This document shows positions 8,317-17,598 of a DNA stretch of 64,000 nt, one piece after another (positions within the stretch are counted from its first letter, which is position 1; every line of letters starts with the position of its first letter). This DNA is from an uncultured Flavobacteriaceae bacterium (GTDB lineage Bacteria; Bacteroidota; Bacteroidia; Flavobacteriales; Flavobacteriaceae), in contig CANLQD010000006.1 of NCBI GenBank assembly GCA_947493175.1, positions 230,465 to 294,464 of the forward strand. The letters run 5' to 3'. The position numbers were made by a program, and so were the translations under genes. Below the pieces are notes generated by a model that saw nothing but the letters and a program-made list of their open reading frames with translations, had not been told where the DNA came from and ran no database searches.

Positions 8317-9579
8317 TTACTCTCCCAACAACTTTTTAAGGCGCATAAAGTTTTCATTGTCACCCATGGCCCCATAAATATTCTTCAATTGTGTCAAGAT
8401 ACTTTTGTTATCAGGGCTATCCTTTAAGGCAGTTTCCAAAACATCTGCTCCCTTTTTAAACAATTCATCTTTTTTCTCTTTCAACTCGTCATAGCGAGCA
8501 ATATCAGCCCTAGAATTACCCAGAGTATTCATCTCATCAATCAATCCATTCCCTTCATTTACATAGGTCGTAGAAAGATTTAATTGGGCATTGGTATAAT
8601 TAGGGTCTATTTCAAGTGCTTTCAAGTAAGAGGCCCTTGCTTCCGCCAGGTTTCCTTGTTCCATCGCAATAACCCCAATATTATAGTGCAAATCGGCATT
8701 GTCCGGTGCCATTGCCGCGGCTTCCGCCATCAATGACTTAAACTTTTCCTTATCGTCCATAGAATAATACAAGTTGGCTTCGCTTAAAACCAAATTAACA
8801 TCATCCGGATTGCTTTGTCGTGCCTTTTGATATGCTTCAATTGCCTTATCATTTTCACCGATCTGCGTATAAATCAAAGCAATGTTTTTCACTATTTCCG
8901 CTTTTTTAGATGGCACTTCCTCATCGATGGGATCGCTATGGGTACCTGCTTTGATCATGAGGTCGCGTTGCACCTTATCCATTTCCTCTACCTGTCCGGA
9001 TGCCACATTGGTAGCCTTATATTTAATACCACCACCATCATAACCGACCTCGGACAACTCATTGTAATATTTAAGGGATTTTTCATAATTTCCTCCCTGA
9101 ACCGCGCTGTTGGCCGCAAAATATAAATATGAGGTATCTTTAGGGCTCAATTGGTAACTCATATATAATTTCTCGGCAGCCTCGTCAAACTTTTTATTCG
9201 CATTGTCATCTACCGCAGAATTCACTAAATCAGCAGTCAGCGCATTCATTCTTTGAGTTGTTTCGTCCGTGTATTTCTTCTTTCCGCTTTCGCTCTCGAT
9301 ATCAAGAACACTTTGAAAAGAAGTTACAGCCTCTTTAAATGCCTCGCTATCACCTTTCTTTCCCAAGTCTGCATAGACTTGCCCCCTGATAAAGTGATAT
9401 TGGGCCTTAACCTTTGCATCGGCACCAGAGATGGTGCCAGAGGCGCCTTCGAGCGCTGTCTTTGCCGCCATGGCATCTCCACCCTTAAATGCTTTTTCCG
9501 CCGCTTTGATCTCACTTTTCTGAGCAAGACCAACCATTGTAAAGCACATGGTAACAAGTATTAAAAATCTAGTTTTCAT
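8317..9579 (-). CDS. Secreted tetratricopeptide-repeat protein
   Basis: This 420-residue protein has a signal peptide (residues 1-19, ending GLAQ) and several TPR units, the clearest at about 238-345 (IGENDKAIEAYQKARQSNPD; MEQGNLAEARASYLKALEID). It is probably periplasmic and may mediate protein contacts; no enzymatic motif is visible. It lies 33 bases downstream of gyrA on the same strand, an arrangement that recurs in Flavobacteriia, so it is probably co-transcribed with gyrA. Confidence 0.85.
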   Translation of the reverse strand: MKTRFLILVTMCFTMVGLAQKSEIKAAEKAFKGGDAMAAKTALEGASGTISGADAKVKAQYHFIRGQVYADLGKKGDSEAFKEAVTSFQSVLDIESESGKKKYTDETTQRMNALTADLVNSAVDDNANKKFDEAAEKLYMSYQLSPKDTSYLYFAANSAVQGGNYEKSLKYYNELSEVGYDGGGIKYKATNVASGQVEEMDKVQRDLMIKAGTHSDPIDEEVPSKKAEIVKNIALIYTQIGENDKAIEAYQKARQSNPDDVNLVLSEANLYYSMDDKEKFKSLMAEAAAMAPDNADLHYNIGVIAMEQGNLAEARASYLKALEIDPNYTNAQLNLSTTYVNEGNGLIDEMNTLGNSRADIARYDELKEKKDELFKKGADVLETALKDSPDNKSILTQLKNIYGAMGDNENFMRLKKLLGE

Positions 9580-9612
9580 TTTTCAAGTATATTAAAAATT
9601 AGTGTTAATTCA

Positions 9613-12147
9613 TTATTCTTTAGAGTCGTCGGTACCCTCTTCATCAAGAGCCGTGCCATCTTCCATATTTACTTCAATCTCATTGATATCGGCTTCCTCC
9701 AACGTATCTTCGTCTTTCATTACTTTTGCCACTGCAGCAATAGAATCGTCCCCTTTGATATTGATCAATTTCACCCCTTGGGTCGCGCGCCCCATGACCC
9801 GCAAGTCTTCTACACTCATACGAATTGCAATACCCGATTTATTGATAATCATTAAATCATCGGAATCCGAGACATTTTTAATCGCAACAAGTCCGCCAGT
9901 CTTATCGGTAACCGAGATGGTTTTCACTCCTTTACCGCCTCTGTTGGTAATGCGGTAATCTTCGATGCTAGATCGTTTTCCATAGCCATTCTCAGAAACC
10001 ACAAGAATATCGTCCTCGAAGTTATGTACCGATACCATTCCGATTACCTCATCATCATCACTCGCAAGGGTAATACCCCGCACTCCCGAGGCATTACGCC
10101 CCATCGGTCGTGTTTTTCCCTCTTCAAAACGAATCGCTTTCCCTGATTTAAGCCCTAAGAAAATTTGACTGGTGCCGGTTGTCAATTTTGCCTCTAAAAG
10201 CTCATCGCCTTCCCGGATGCCGATAGCGTTGATACCATTTTGCCGGGGGCGTGAATACTGTTCCAAAGAGGTCTTCTTTACCACCCCTTTTCTGGTCGCC
10301 ATGATGACATAGTGACTGTTGACATATTCTTCGTCCTTTAAATCCTGCGTACAGATGAAAGCCTTCACCATGTCATCTTGTTCGATATTGATCAGATTTT
10401 GAATCGCCCTTCCTTTGGATGTTCTGCTTCCCTCTGGTATTTCATAGACCCGCATCCAAAAACACTTTCCTTTTTGAGTAAAGAAAAGCATGTATTGGTG
10501 GTTCGTACCTACAAACAGATGTTCTAGAAAATCCTCGTTTCTGGTCGAGGAGGCCTTCTGGCCTACCCCGCCTCTGTTTTGGGTCTTATATTCGGTAAGT
10601 GGTGTTCTTTTGATGTAGCCCGCATGTGAAATGGTAATGACCACCTGTTCATTCGGTATCATATCCTCAATACTCAGGTCTCCTCCCGCAAAGTTAATCT
10701 CCGATCGTCGCTCGTCACCATACTTTTCCTTCACCTCAAGGAGTTCGTCTTTTATGATTCCCATCCTTCGTTCTTTCTTGTCCAGGATGTCCTTAAGATC
10801 GGCGATCGTCTTCACGATTTCATCATATTCCGCTCGCAACTTATCCTGTTCCAGACCCGTAAGCTGTCGCAATCGCATTTCTACAATGGCCTTGGCTTGA
10901 ATCTCAGTAAGCTTAAAGCGCTCTATTAGATTTGCCCGCGCCTCATCGGCATTCGAGGAAGCCCTGATAATGGCAATTACTTCATCAATGTTATCGGAGG
11001 CAATAATGAGTCCTTCTAAAATGTGCGCGCGATCCTCTGCTTTCTTTAACTCGTATTTGGTACGGCGTACTACTACTTCATGTCGATGTTCCACAAAATA
11101 ATGGATCATTTCCTTAACGTTCAATAACTGTGGCCGCCCATTGACCAATGCAATATTATTGACACTAAAAGAAGATTGTAGTGCGGTGTATTTATATAGT
11201 GTGTTCAAAACGATATTGGGAATCGCATCTTTTTTCAAAATATAGACGATACGCATTCCCTTACGGTCAGACTCATCGCGAATACTCGAAATACCCTCGA
11301 TTTTCTTATCATTTATCAAATCGGCCGTTTTCTTGATCATATCGGCCTTATTTACTTGATAGGGAATCTCTGTAACAATAATACATTCCCTGCCCTGTAC
11401 TTCTTCTATTACGGCCTTGCCTCTCATAACAACACGGCCACGACCTGTATGAAACGCTTCTTTTACGCCATCATAGCCATAAATAATTCCGCCCGTCGGA
11501 AAATCCGGTGCCTTAATATGTGTGATCAGCTCATCTATTTCAATATCGTTATTATCGATATAGGCGACAGTACCGTCGACCACTTCCGAAAGATTATGAG
11601 GTGGCATATTTGTAGCCATACCAACGGCAATACCAGAAGCCCCATTGACCAATAGGTTCGGCACTCTAGTGGGCAGTACGGTCGGTTCCTCCAAAGAGTC
11701 ATCGAAATTTAGCTGATGGTCTACCGTATCTTTTTCGATATCGGCCAACATGTCATCAGCAATTTTTCGCATTCGTGCCTCGGTATATCGCATTGCTGCC
11801 GGACTGTCACCATCGACAGAACCGAAATTCCCCTGACCATCGATCAGCATGTATCTCAAGCTCCATTCCTGCGCCATTCGCACCATCGTATCATAAACCG
11901 AAGTATCGCCATGGGGGTGGTATTTACCGAGAACCTCCCCAACGATACGGGCCGATTTTTTATGGGAACTACTCGAACGAACTCCTAGCTCGTGCATCCC
12001 GTACAAAACTCTTCTATGCACCGGTTTTAATCCATCCCGAACATCGGGCAGGGCACGTGACACAATGACCGACATTGAATAATCAATGTAGGCGGATTTC
12101 ATTTCATCTTCAATATTGATAGGAATCAGTTTTTCTCCTTCAGCCAT
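9613..12147 (-). CDS. gyrA: DNA gyrase subunit A
   Basis: This 844-residue protein carries the breakage-reunion domain with catalytic Tyr121 (AAMRYTEARM) and C-terminal beta-pinwheel repeats from about 500. With GyrB it introduces negative supercoils. The quinolone-resistance region reads HPHGDTSVYDT: Thr82 occupies the place of E. coli Ser83, and Asp86 that of Asp87. The GyrA box appears in the form QNRGGVG, a degenerate version of QRRGGKG. The C-terminus is acidic. The TPR gene follows directly; clpC is divergent upstream. Confidence 0.98.
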   Translation of the reverse strand: MAEGEKLIPINIEDEMKSAYIDYSMSVIVSRALPDVRDGLKPVHRRVLYGMHELGVRSSSSHKKSARIVGEVLGKYHPHGDTSVYDTMVRMAQEWSLRYMLIDGQGNFGSVDGDSPAAMRYTEARMRKIADDMLADIEKDTVDHQLNFDDSLEEPTVLPTRVPNLLVNGASGIAVGMATNMPPHNLSEVVDGTVAYIDNNDIEIDELITHIKAPDFPTGGIIYGYDGVKEAFHTGRGRVVMRGKAVIEEVQGRECIIVTEIPYQVNKADMIKKTADLINDKKIEGISSIRDESDRKGMRIVYILKKDAIPNIVLNTLYKYTALQSSFSVNNIALVNGRPQLLNVKEMIHYFVEHRHEVVVRRTKYELKKAEDRAHILEGLIIASDNIDEVIAIIRASSNADEARANLIERFKLTEIQAKAIVEMRLRQLTGLEQDKLRAEYDEIVKTIADLKDILDKKERRMGIIKDELLEVKEKYGDERRSEINFAGGDLSIEDMIPNEQVVITISHAGYIKRTPLTEYKTQNRGGVGQKASSTRNEDFLEHLFVGTNHQYMLFFTQKGKCFWMRVYEIPEGSRTSKGRAIQNLINIEQDDMVKAFICTQDLKDEEYVNSHYVIMATRKGVVKKTSLEQYSRPRQNGINAIGIREGDELLEAKLTTGTSQIFLGLKSGKAIRFEEGKTRPMGRNASGVRGITLASDDDEVIGMVSVHNFEDDILVVSENGYGKRSSIEDYRITNRGGKGVKTISVTDKTGGLVAIKNVSDSDDLMIINKSGIAIRMSVEDLRVMGRATQGVKLINIKGDDSIAAVAKVMKDEDTLEEADINEIEVNMEDGTALDEEGTDDSKE

Positions 12148-12353
12148 TTAAAAATCTTAGGTATTAATATCATTAAAAAAGCATGCCAATATAAGCAAAA
12201 TCATACCTTTCAATGCAAATCTCGATTCTTTTATTCAAGAATTTATCAACACATTTCAACATCAACTGATGGGGTGTCGCGAATGTTAAATATTTTAGAA
12301 ACCACTGCTTTTTTCGTCTTTTCATACTAGTTTATCGAATATGGGTACAGTAT

Positions 12354-12386
12354 TTGCCATAGATTGAATCAGTTTTACTAATTTTA
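12354..12386 (+). promoter_or_regulatory. Possible clpC promoter
   Basis: TTG (12354-12356) lies 22 bases before TAATTTTA (12379-12386), one mismatch from TAnnTTTG. The clpC ATG is 20 bases downstream. The rest of the 258-bp gyrA-clpC gap shows nothing else clear. Confidence 0.35.
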
Positions 12387-12405
12387 TACATGTTAAGGAT
12401 AGTTT

Positions 12406-14952
12406 ATGGATGATAATTTCTCACCTAGGGTAAAAGATGTAATTGCTTACAGCAAAGAAGAAGCGCTACGATTGGGCCATGACTTCATTGGCACGGAGCA
12501 CTTGATGCTAGGTCTTTTGCGTGACGGAAACGGTAAAGCGATCAGTATTTTGGATGCGATGGATGTAGACTTGGACCACCTTCGAAGAAAGGTGGAAATA
12601 CTGAGCCCGTCGAACCCAAGCCCAAGCAACGTTCAAAAAGACAAAAAGAATCTTCATTTGACCCGCCAAGCGGAAAGGGCCTTGAAGACCACATTTTTAG
12701 AGGCCAAATTGTTTCAAAGTTCTTCAATCAACACGGCGCACCTATTGTTGTGTATTTTGCGAAACGAGAACGACCCGACCACCAAGCTACTTCATAAATT
12801 AAAAGTAGATTATGATGGTGTAAAAGAACAATTTAAATTTATGATTACCAGCGATGATGAAATAGTCGATGCACCTTCTGCGGAGTCATTCCCAAATGAG
12901 CCCGAAGACAGTAGTGAAAGTAAAGAAGGTAATTTTGGGGCAAGTGGTCAAAAAGGAAATAAAAAATCCAAAACGCCCGTCTTGGATAATTTTGGACGGG
13001 ACCTTACCCGTATGGCCGAGGAAAATCGCTTGGACCCTGTTGTTGGTCGTGAAAAGGAAATCGAGCGGGTATCACAAATCCTTAGCCGAAGAAAAAAGAA
13101 CAACCCATTGTTGATCGGAGAGCCGGGCGTGGGCAAAAGTGCCATTGCCGAAGGGCTTGCATTGCGTATTATCAATAAAAAGGTGTCCAGGATACTTTAC
13201 AACAAAAGAGTGGTCACCTTAGATTTGGCTTCTCTAGTAGCGGGCACCAAATATCGAGGGCAGTTCGAGGAGCGAATGAAAGCTGTGATGAACGAACTTG
13301 AGAAAAACGACGATGTTATCCTCTTCATTGATGAGATACATACGATTGTGGGTGCAGGCGGTGCAACGGGAAGCTTGGATGCTTCGAACATGTTCAAACC
13401 TGCATTGGCACGGGGTGAGATTCAATGCATCGGTGCCACCACACTGGATGAATATCGCCAGTACATCGAAAAAGATGGCGCATTGGAACGCCGTTTTCAA
13501 AAGGTAATCGTGGAGCCTACCAGCGTGGAAGAAACCATCGAAATTTTACAAAACATCAAAGGCAAGTACGAAGAACACCATAATGTAAGTTACACCGATG
13601 ATGCAATAGTGGCCTGTGTGAAGTTGACAAACCGCTACATGACAGATCGTTTTCTTCCGGACAAGGCCATCGATGCGTTAGACGAAGCAGGATCTCGTGT
13701 GCACATCGTAAATATGGACGTACCCAAACAAATTCTCGAGCTTGAGAAACAATTAGAGGATGTAAGGGAATTGAAGAACAGCGTCGTTAAAAAACAAAAA
13801 TACGAGGAGGCCGCCAAGTTACGCGACGATGAAAAACGATTGGAAAAAGAGTTGGCCGTTGCCCAGGAAAAATGGGAAGAAGATAGCAAGCAGCATAAAG
13901 AAACGGTCACCGAGGACAATGTGGCCGATGTAGTTTCGATGATGAGCGGTATTCCCGTTAACCGAATTGCACAAACAGAAAGTAATAAACTGGCCGAATT
14001 GCCCGACTTGATAAAAGACAATGTCATTGGGCAAGACGAAGCGGTCGCGAAGGTGGCAAAGGCCATACAACGTAACCGAGCCGGACTTAAAGACCCCAAC
14101 AAGCCTATTGGGTCTTTTATATTTCTGGGACAGACCGGGGTCGGAAAAACCCAACTAGCCAAAATATTGGCCAAGGAACTGTTCGATTCAGAAGATGCTT
14201 TAATACGTATCGACATGAGCGAATACATGGAAAAGTTTGCAATCTCCCGACTTGTCGGAGCGCCTCCAGGATACGTAGGTTATGAAGAAGGTGGCCAGTT
14301 GACCGAGAAAGTGCGTCGCAAACCTTATTCCGTTATTCTGTTGGATGAAGTCGAAAAAGCGCATCCCGATGTTTTCAATATGTTGCTACAAGTATTGGAT
14401 GACGGATACCTTACCGATAGTCTCGGACGAAAAATTGACTTTAGGAACAGTATCATCATTATGACTTCCAATATCGGAGCACGACAGGTGAAGGACTTTG
14501 GACAAGGAGTCGGTTTTGGAACTTCTGCAAAACTTTCCCAAGCAGACGCTAATCAGAAAAGCGTTATTGAGAATGCCCTTAAAAAAGCGTTTGCTCCCGA
14601 ATTTTTGAATCGTATTGATGATGTAGTCGTATTTAATTCGTTGGAAAGAGAAGATATCCACAAGATTATCGATATAGAGCTTGCAAAACTGTTCAGCAGA
14701 ATCAAGGATATCGGGTATAACCTGAACCTTACCGAAAAAGCCAAAGACTATATTGCCGAAAAAGGCTTTGACAAGCAATATGGTGCGCGACCTTTGAAAA
14801 GGGCCATTCAAAAATATATCGAGGATGCCTTGGCAGAAGAAATCGTAAACTCCAAACTAGAAGAAGGTGATAGCATCTTTATGGATTTAGACGAGAAAAA
14901 CGATGAACTTAGTATCAAAATCAAAAAGGCTGCAAAAACTCCAAAGGCCTGA
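12406..14952 (+). CDS. clpC: ATP-dependent Clp protease ATP-binding subunit ClpC
   Basis: This is an 848-residue Hsp100 unfoldase. In order it has a double Clp N-domain (about 1-150), an acidic linker, the first AAA+ module with Walker A GEPGVGKSAIAEG, a middle coiled coil with a UVR-type motif (KQKYEEAAKLRDDEKRLEKE), and the second AAA+ module with GQTGVGKTQLAK and sensor GARPLKRAIQ. It feeds substrates to the ClpP peptidase; clpP is not in the window. The UVR motif separates it from ClpA/ClpB. It is transcribed divergently from gyrA and ends in its own terminator. Confidence 0.96.
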   Translation: MDDNFSPRVKDVIAYSKEEALRLGHDFIGTEHLMLGLLRDGNGKAISILDAMDVDLDHLRRKVEILSPSNPSPSNVQKDKKNLHLTRQAERALKTTFLEAKLFQSSSINTAHLLLCILRNENDPTTKLLHKLKVDYDGVKEQFKFMITSDDEIVDAPSAESFPNEPEDSSESKEGNFGASGQKGNKKSKTPVLDNFGRDLTRMAEENRLDPVVGREKEIERVSQILSRRKKNNPLLIGEPGVGKSAIAEGLALRIINKKVSRILYNKRVVTLDLASLVAGTKYRGQFEERMKAVMNELEKNDDVILFIDEIHTIVGAGGATGSLDASNMFKPALARGEIQCIGATTLDEYRQYIEKDGALERRFQKVIVEPTSVEETIEILQNIKGKYEEHHNVSYTDDAIVACVKLTNRYMTDRFLPDKAIDALDEAGSRVHIVNMDVPKQILELEKQLEDVRELKNSVVKKQKYEEAAKLRDDEKRLEKELAVAQEKWEEDSKQHKETVTEDNVADVVSMMSGIPVNRIAQTESNKLAELPDLIKDNVIGQDEAVAKVAKAIQRNRAGLKDPNKPIGSFIFLGQTGVGKTQLAKILAKELFDSEDALIRIDMSEYMEKFAISRLVGAPPGYVGYEEGGQLTEKVRRKPYSVILLDEVEKAHPDVFNMLLQVLDDGYLTDSLGRKIDFRNSIIIMTSNIGARQVKDFGQGVGFGTSAKLSQADANQKSVIENALKKAFAPEFLNRIDDVVVFNSLEREDIHKIIDIELAKLFSRIKDIGYNLNLTEKAKDYIAEKGFDKQYGARPLKRAIQKYIEDALAEEIVNSKLEEGDSIFMDLDEKNDELSIKIKKAAKTPKA

Positions 14953-14975
14953 TATTGGGTAGGAAAAATATGCGA

Positions 14976-15006
14976 AAAGGGCCGTTTAAAACGGTCCTTT
15001 TTTTTG
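14976..15006 (+). terminator. clpC terminator
   Basis: AAAGGGCCGT pairs with ACGGTCCTTT with one wobble, followed by a long T-run ending near 15006. It starts 24 bases after the clpC stop. Confidence 0.88.
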
Positions 15007-15151
15007 TTCCTTTTTTTGTAACGGTAAGAATTAAAATACGGTACATGGAACGAACGGCATTATAAACGATATTTAAGCCGTTAATCTATTTTTTTACACG
15101 AACCAATGGCTTACCGCTACTTTCGTTTTGAGACACTACAAAATACACAGA

Positions 15152-15553
15152 ATGAAAGTGGGAAAATCCAATAAGAAGGTCATCGTAAGGGAGTATCAGC
15201 TCGAGATAGGTAAGATACAGGTATACGAAAACCACATGGTATCGATTTTTAATGAAGGAACTACCCTGACATTGGAAAGGGCTTACCAAATCATAGGTAT
15301 TTCAGAAATACACTATCGAAACAGGGATTTTGGATTTATAAGTTTGCGAAAGCATTCCTATGCCATTGACCCTACTATTTATGGCTATCTACGAGAACTG
15401 GAAAATTTAAAGGCCTTTGCCATTGTATCGATCAAAGAAATGGATATGCACAACTTCAAGATTGAAAAACTCTTTTATAAAAAACCCATGAAGTTTTTCA
15501 TCGAATACGAAAATGCCTTGGCTTGGGTGAAGCGCAGGGTAAAGGGAAAATAG
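15152..15553 (+). CDS. STAS/SpoIIAA-like domain protein of unknown function
   Basis: This 133-residue cytoplasmic protein has no signal peptide. The alternating strand-helix pattern (MVSIFNEGTTLTLERAYQII; FGFISLRKHSYAIDPTIYG; LKAFAIVSIKE; MKFFIEYENALAWVKR) resembles the SEC14/STAS-like proteins common in Flavobacteriia, but no phosphorylatable Ser of an anti-sigma antagonist is identifiable. I chose the ATG at 15152; a TTG 24 bases earlier is possible. It stands between clpC's terminator and the convergent nnr gene. Confidence 0.55.
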   Translation: MKVGKSNKKVIVREYQLEIGKIQVYENHMVSIFNEGTTLTLERAYQIIGISEIHYRNRDFGFISLRKHSYAIDPTIYGYLRELENLKAFAIVSIKEMDMHNFKIEKLFYKKPMKFFIEYENALAWVKRRVKGK

Positions 15554-15676
15554 CAGTTTTACCAACGGGCAATGCCTACGAGCATATATTTCCTTTTAAT
15601 TGGGCCCAAGACCTGTGTATTAAAAAAAACAGTTCCCTAAAAAGACAGCCCCCTGCCACAGATTTAATTTACGGTA

Positions 15677-17233
15677 TTACCTATCCGACCTTTCTTTATC
15701 ATTTGTGTCTTCAGGAGGTGTCTCCGGAACTTTGAACAAATCGATAAAGGCCTTACCCAGTCCGTCTATTATTCCCGAAGCCGTGAGCGCTTGATACCCT
15801 GTTTCCTCAACAGCAATATCACCGGCCCTTCCATGAAGATACACTCCAAAAACAGCGGCGTTCAAAGCTGGGTAGTCCTGCGTGAGCAGACCGGTTATAA
15901 CACCTGTTAACACATCTCCGCTTCCTGCAGTTGCCATGCCCGGATTACCTGTGGTATTCACGAATCCCTTTCCTTCAAAAACTACTATCGTATGTGCGCC
16001 CTTTATAACGAGTACACACTGATACTTCTTTGAAAATGCTTTGGCTTTTTTTAGTTTTTCAAAATCATCTTCCCAGCTTCCGATGAGTCGCTCGAGCTCT
16101 TTGGGATGTGGGGTCAATACCGCCATTTTAGGTAAGTGCTGAAGTAAGGACTCGTTCTCCGATAAAATATTTAGGGCATCTGCATCGACCACCAAGGGGG
16201 TCTTCACTTTTTTAAGGAAATCACCAAAAGCCTTTACCGTGGCCTTTTCTTTCCCGAGGCCCACACCCACGGCAACAGCCTTCACATCTAGATCAAAATC
16301 GATTTTGGCAATGTAGTCCTGACCAGCATCTGATAAGACCATCGCTTCCGGTAGGTTGGTCTGCAAAGGTAGTATCCCGCAAGAAGGTACGTAAGCCGTC
16401 ACCAATCCGCTTCCAGCATGCAAACAACCTTTCGAAGCGAGGTGAACGGCTCCTATTTTCCCTAAACTTCCTCCGATGATAAGCGAATGTCCGTAGGTAC
16501 CCTTATGCGAAAACTTTTCCCTCGGAAGATACATCGGTAATACCTCATTCTTACCGATCAATTCATATTCAGTTGCTGTTTTTGAAAGAACTTCAGGGTC
16601 GAGGCCTATATCCAGTATTTCCCATTGATTCACGAATACACCCGTTTCGGGCAGAAAAAAGACAAGCTTCGGCGCCTGAAAGCTTAATACGTAGTTTGCT
16701 TTCACCACCGCATTGCTACTTTCAACACCTTTATCGGTAAAAAGACCCGAAGGCACATCGACCGATAGTATAAAGGCCTCTGACCGATGTAGATGCTGAA
16801 TCAAATTTACCACCCAGTTTGCAGGTGGCCGGTTCAAACCAATTCCGAATATGGCATCTACTACAATATCTTCCTTTTTAATCTGAGGTAAGGGATCATC
16901 GGATTCCAAAAACTCGGGCCACACCTTCCGGGCCTTTAGGCGTTCTAAGTTCAAGAGAAAGTCTTTGGATCGGGCTTTGCTGTAATTGACGACATAGACA
17001 TTTATATGATACCCATGTTCTTGTAGGTGACGGGCCAATGCAATGCCATCACCCCCATTGTTGCCAATACCACAAAAAAGATGAATCTTTATGGGAGCTC
17101 CTTGCATGCGTAGATGCATCCAATTGAAAATCTGGGTGGCAGCGCGTTCCATCAAAGCATCACTGGTAATGCCCTGTTTTTCAATAGTAAATTGATCTGC
17201 TTTATAAATTTGTTCCTTGGAAAATAGTTTCAT
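15677..17233 (-). CDS. nnr: Bifunctional NAD(P)HX epimerase / ADP-dependent NAD(P)HX dehydratase
   Basis: This 518-residue fusion has the YjeF_N epimerase domain at about 1-215 (GIGNNGGDGIALARHL, DAIFGIGL) and the ribokinase-like ADP-dependent dehydratase at about 230-500 (HKGTYGHSLIIGGS, VVDADALN, TPHPKELERL, GNPGMATAGSGDVLTG). It repairs damaged NADH and NADPH hydrates. The C-terminus carries a short hydrophilic tail. It is divergent from the thr operon; the long gap between them holds the thr leader. Confidence 0.96.
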   Translation of the reverse strand: MKLFSKEQIYKADQFTIEKQGITSDALMERAATQIFNWMHLRMQGAPIKIHLFCGIGNNGGDGIALARHLQEHGYHINVYVVNYSKARSKDFLLNLERLKARKVWPEFLESDDPLPQIKKEDIVVDAIFGIGLNRPPANWVVNLIQHLHRSEAFILSVDVPSGLFTDKGVESSNAVVKANYVLSFQAPKLVFFLPETGVFVNQWEILDIGLDPEVLSKTATEYELIGKNEVLPMYLPREKFSHKGTYGHSLIIGGSLGKIGAVHLASKGCLHAGSGLVTAYVPSCGILPLQTNLPEAMVLSDAGQDYIAKIDFDLDVKAVAVGVGLGKEKATVKAFGDFLKKVKTPLVVDADALNILSENESLLQHLPKMAVLTPHPKELERLIGSWEDDFEKLKKAKAFSKKYQCVLVIKGAHTIVVFEGKGFVNTTGNPGMATAGSGDVLTGVITGLLTQDYPALNAAVFGVYLHGRAGDIAVEETGYQALTASGIIDGLGKAFIDLFKVPETPPEDTNDKERSDR

Positions 17234-17389
17234 GTAGTGTTCCCGATTAATAGCGTATTAAGAATAATGTGAAATTTAGAAACCTTTTCGATAGTTGAAT
17301 CCCCGTTACGAAAAAGTTCCGGTTCAATTACCATAGTAGCAAAATATCATAACAATATGTATCGATTTTATAAAAATATCCATAAACGT

Positions 17390-17419
17390 TTGCTCAGGGT
17401 CTCAAATGTACTACTTTTG
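17390..17419 (+). promoter_or_regulatory. Promoter of the thr operon
   Basis: TTG (17390-17392), 19-base spacer, then TACTTTTG (17412-17419): an exact Bacteroidota -33/-7 promoter. The predicted transcript begins at about 17425-17426, eleven bases before the leader-peptide ATG and about 173 bases before thrA. Confidence 0.75.
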
Positions 17420-17425
17420 ACTTTT

Positions 17426-17598
17426 AGTCAATCACATGAAAGTGACTCCAATACATTACAGCAACTGTTTTTTACCTTCATATAATGGTGGTACTTTTAC
17501 TAGTACAACGACCCCTTTGGGGTAATCTAACACTATCTCTCCGTTTTCGCGATATTAGCGCCAGTTCAACTAAAAGTACATCCTAATCTCATTACACC
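17426..17598 (+). promoter_or_regulatory. Putative threonine-responsive leader RNA upstream of thrA
   Basis: The roughly 173-base leader contains the Thr-rich peptide, a small hairpin ACCCC-TTT-GGGGT (17511-17523) over its stop codon, and a 9-base exact complementarity between GTACTTTTA (17491-17499, just at the first Thr codons) and TAAAAGTAC (17571-17579, 20 bases before the thrA ATG). A ribosome stalled at the Thr codons would mask the first strand. No classical stem plus T-run is seen, so control may be translational rather than by transcription termination. The mechanism is inference. Confidence 0.55.
17436..17525 (+). CDS. thrL: Threonine-rich leader peptide of the thr operon
   Basis: This is a 29-codon frame starting at ATG 17436 and stopping at TAA 17523-17525. 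It ends in GGTFTSTTTPLG, so five of seven consecutive codons (17493-17513) encode Thr, with all four Thr codon third bases represented except a second ACC/ACG copy. Position between a good promoter and the thrA start, together with the Thr cluster, is the hallmark of a leader peptide whose translation senses charged tRNA-Thr. It is not similar in sequence to the E. coli thrL peptide beyond the Thr enrichment. The symbol is used by analogy. Confidence 0.7.
   Translation: MKVTPIHYSNCFLPSYNGGTFTSTTTPLG

Noticed and set aside
17511..17523. Classical intrinsic terminator in the thr leader
   Set aside because: The ACCCC/GGGGT hairpin is only 5 bp and is not followed by a T-run; it may still matter for the leader, so it is reported only as part of the leader.
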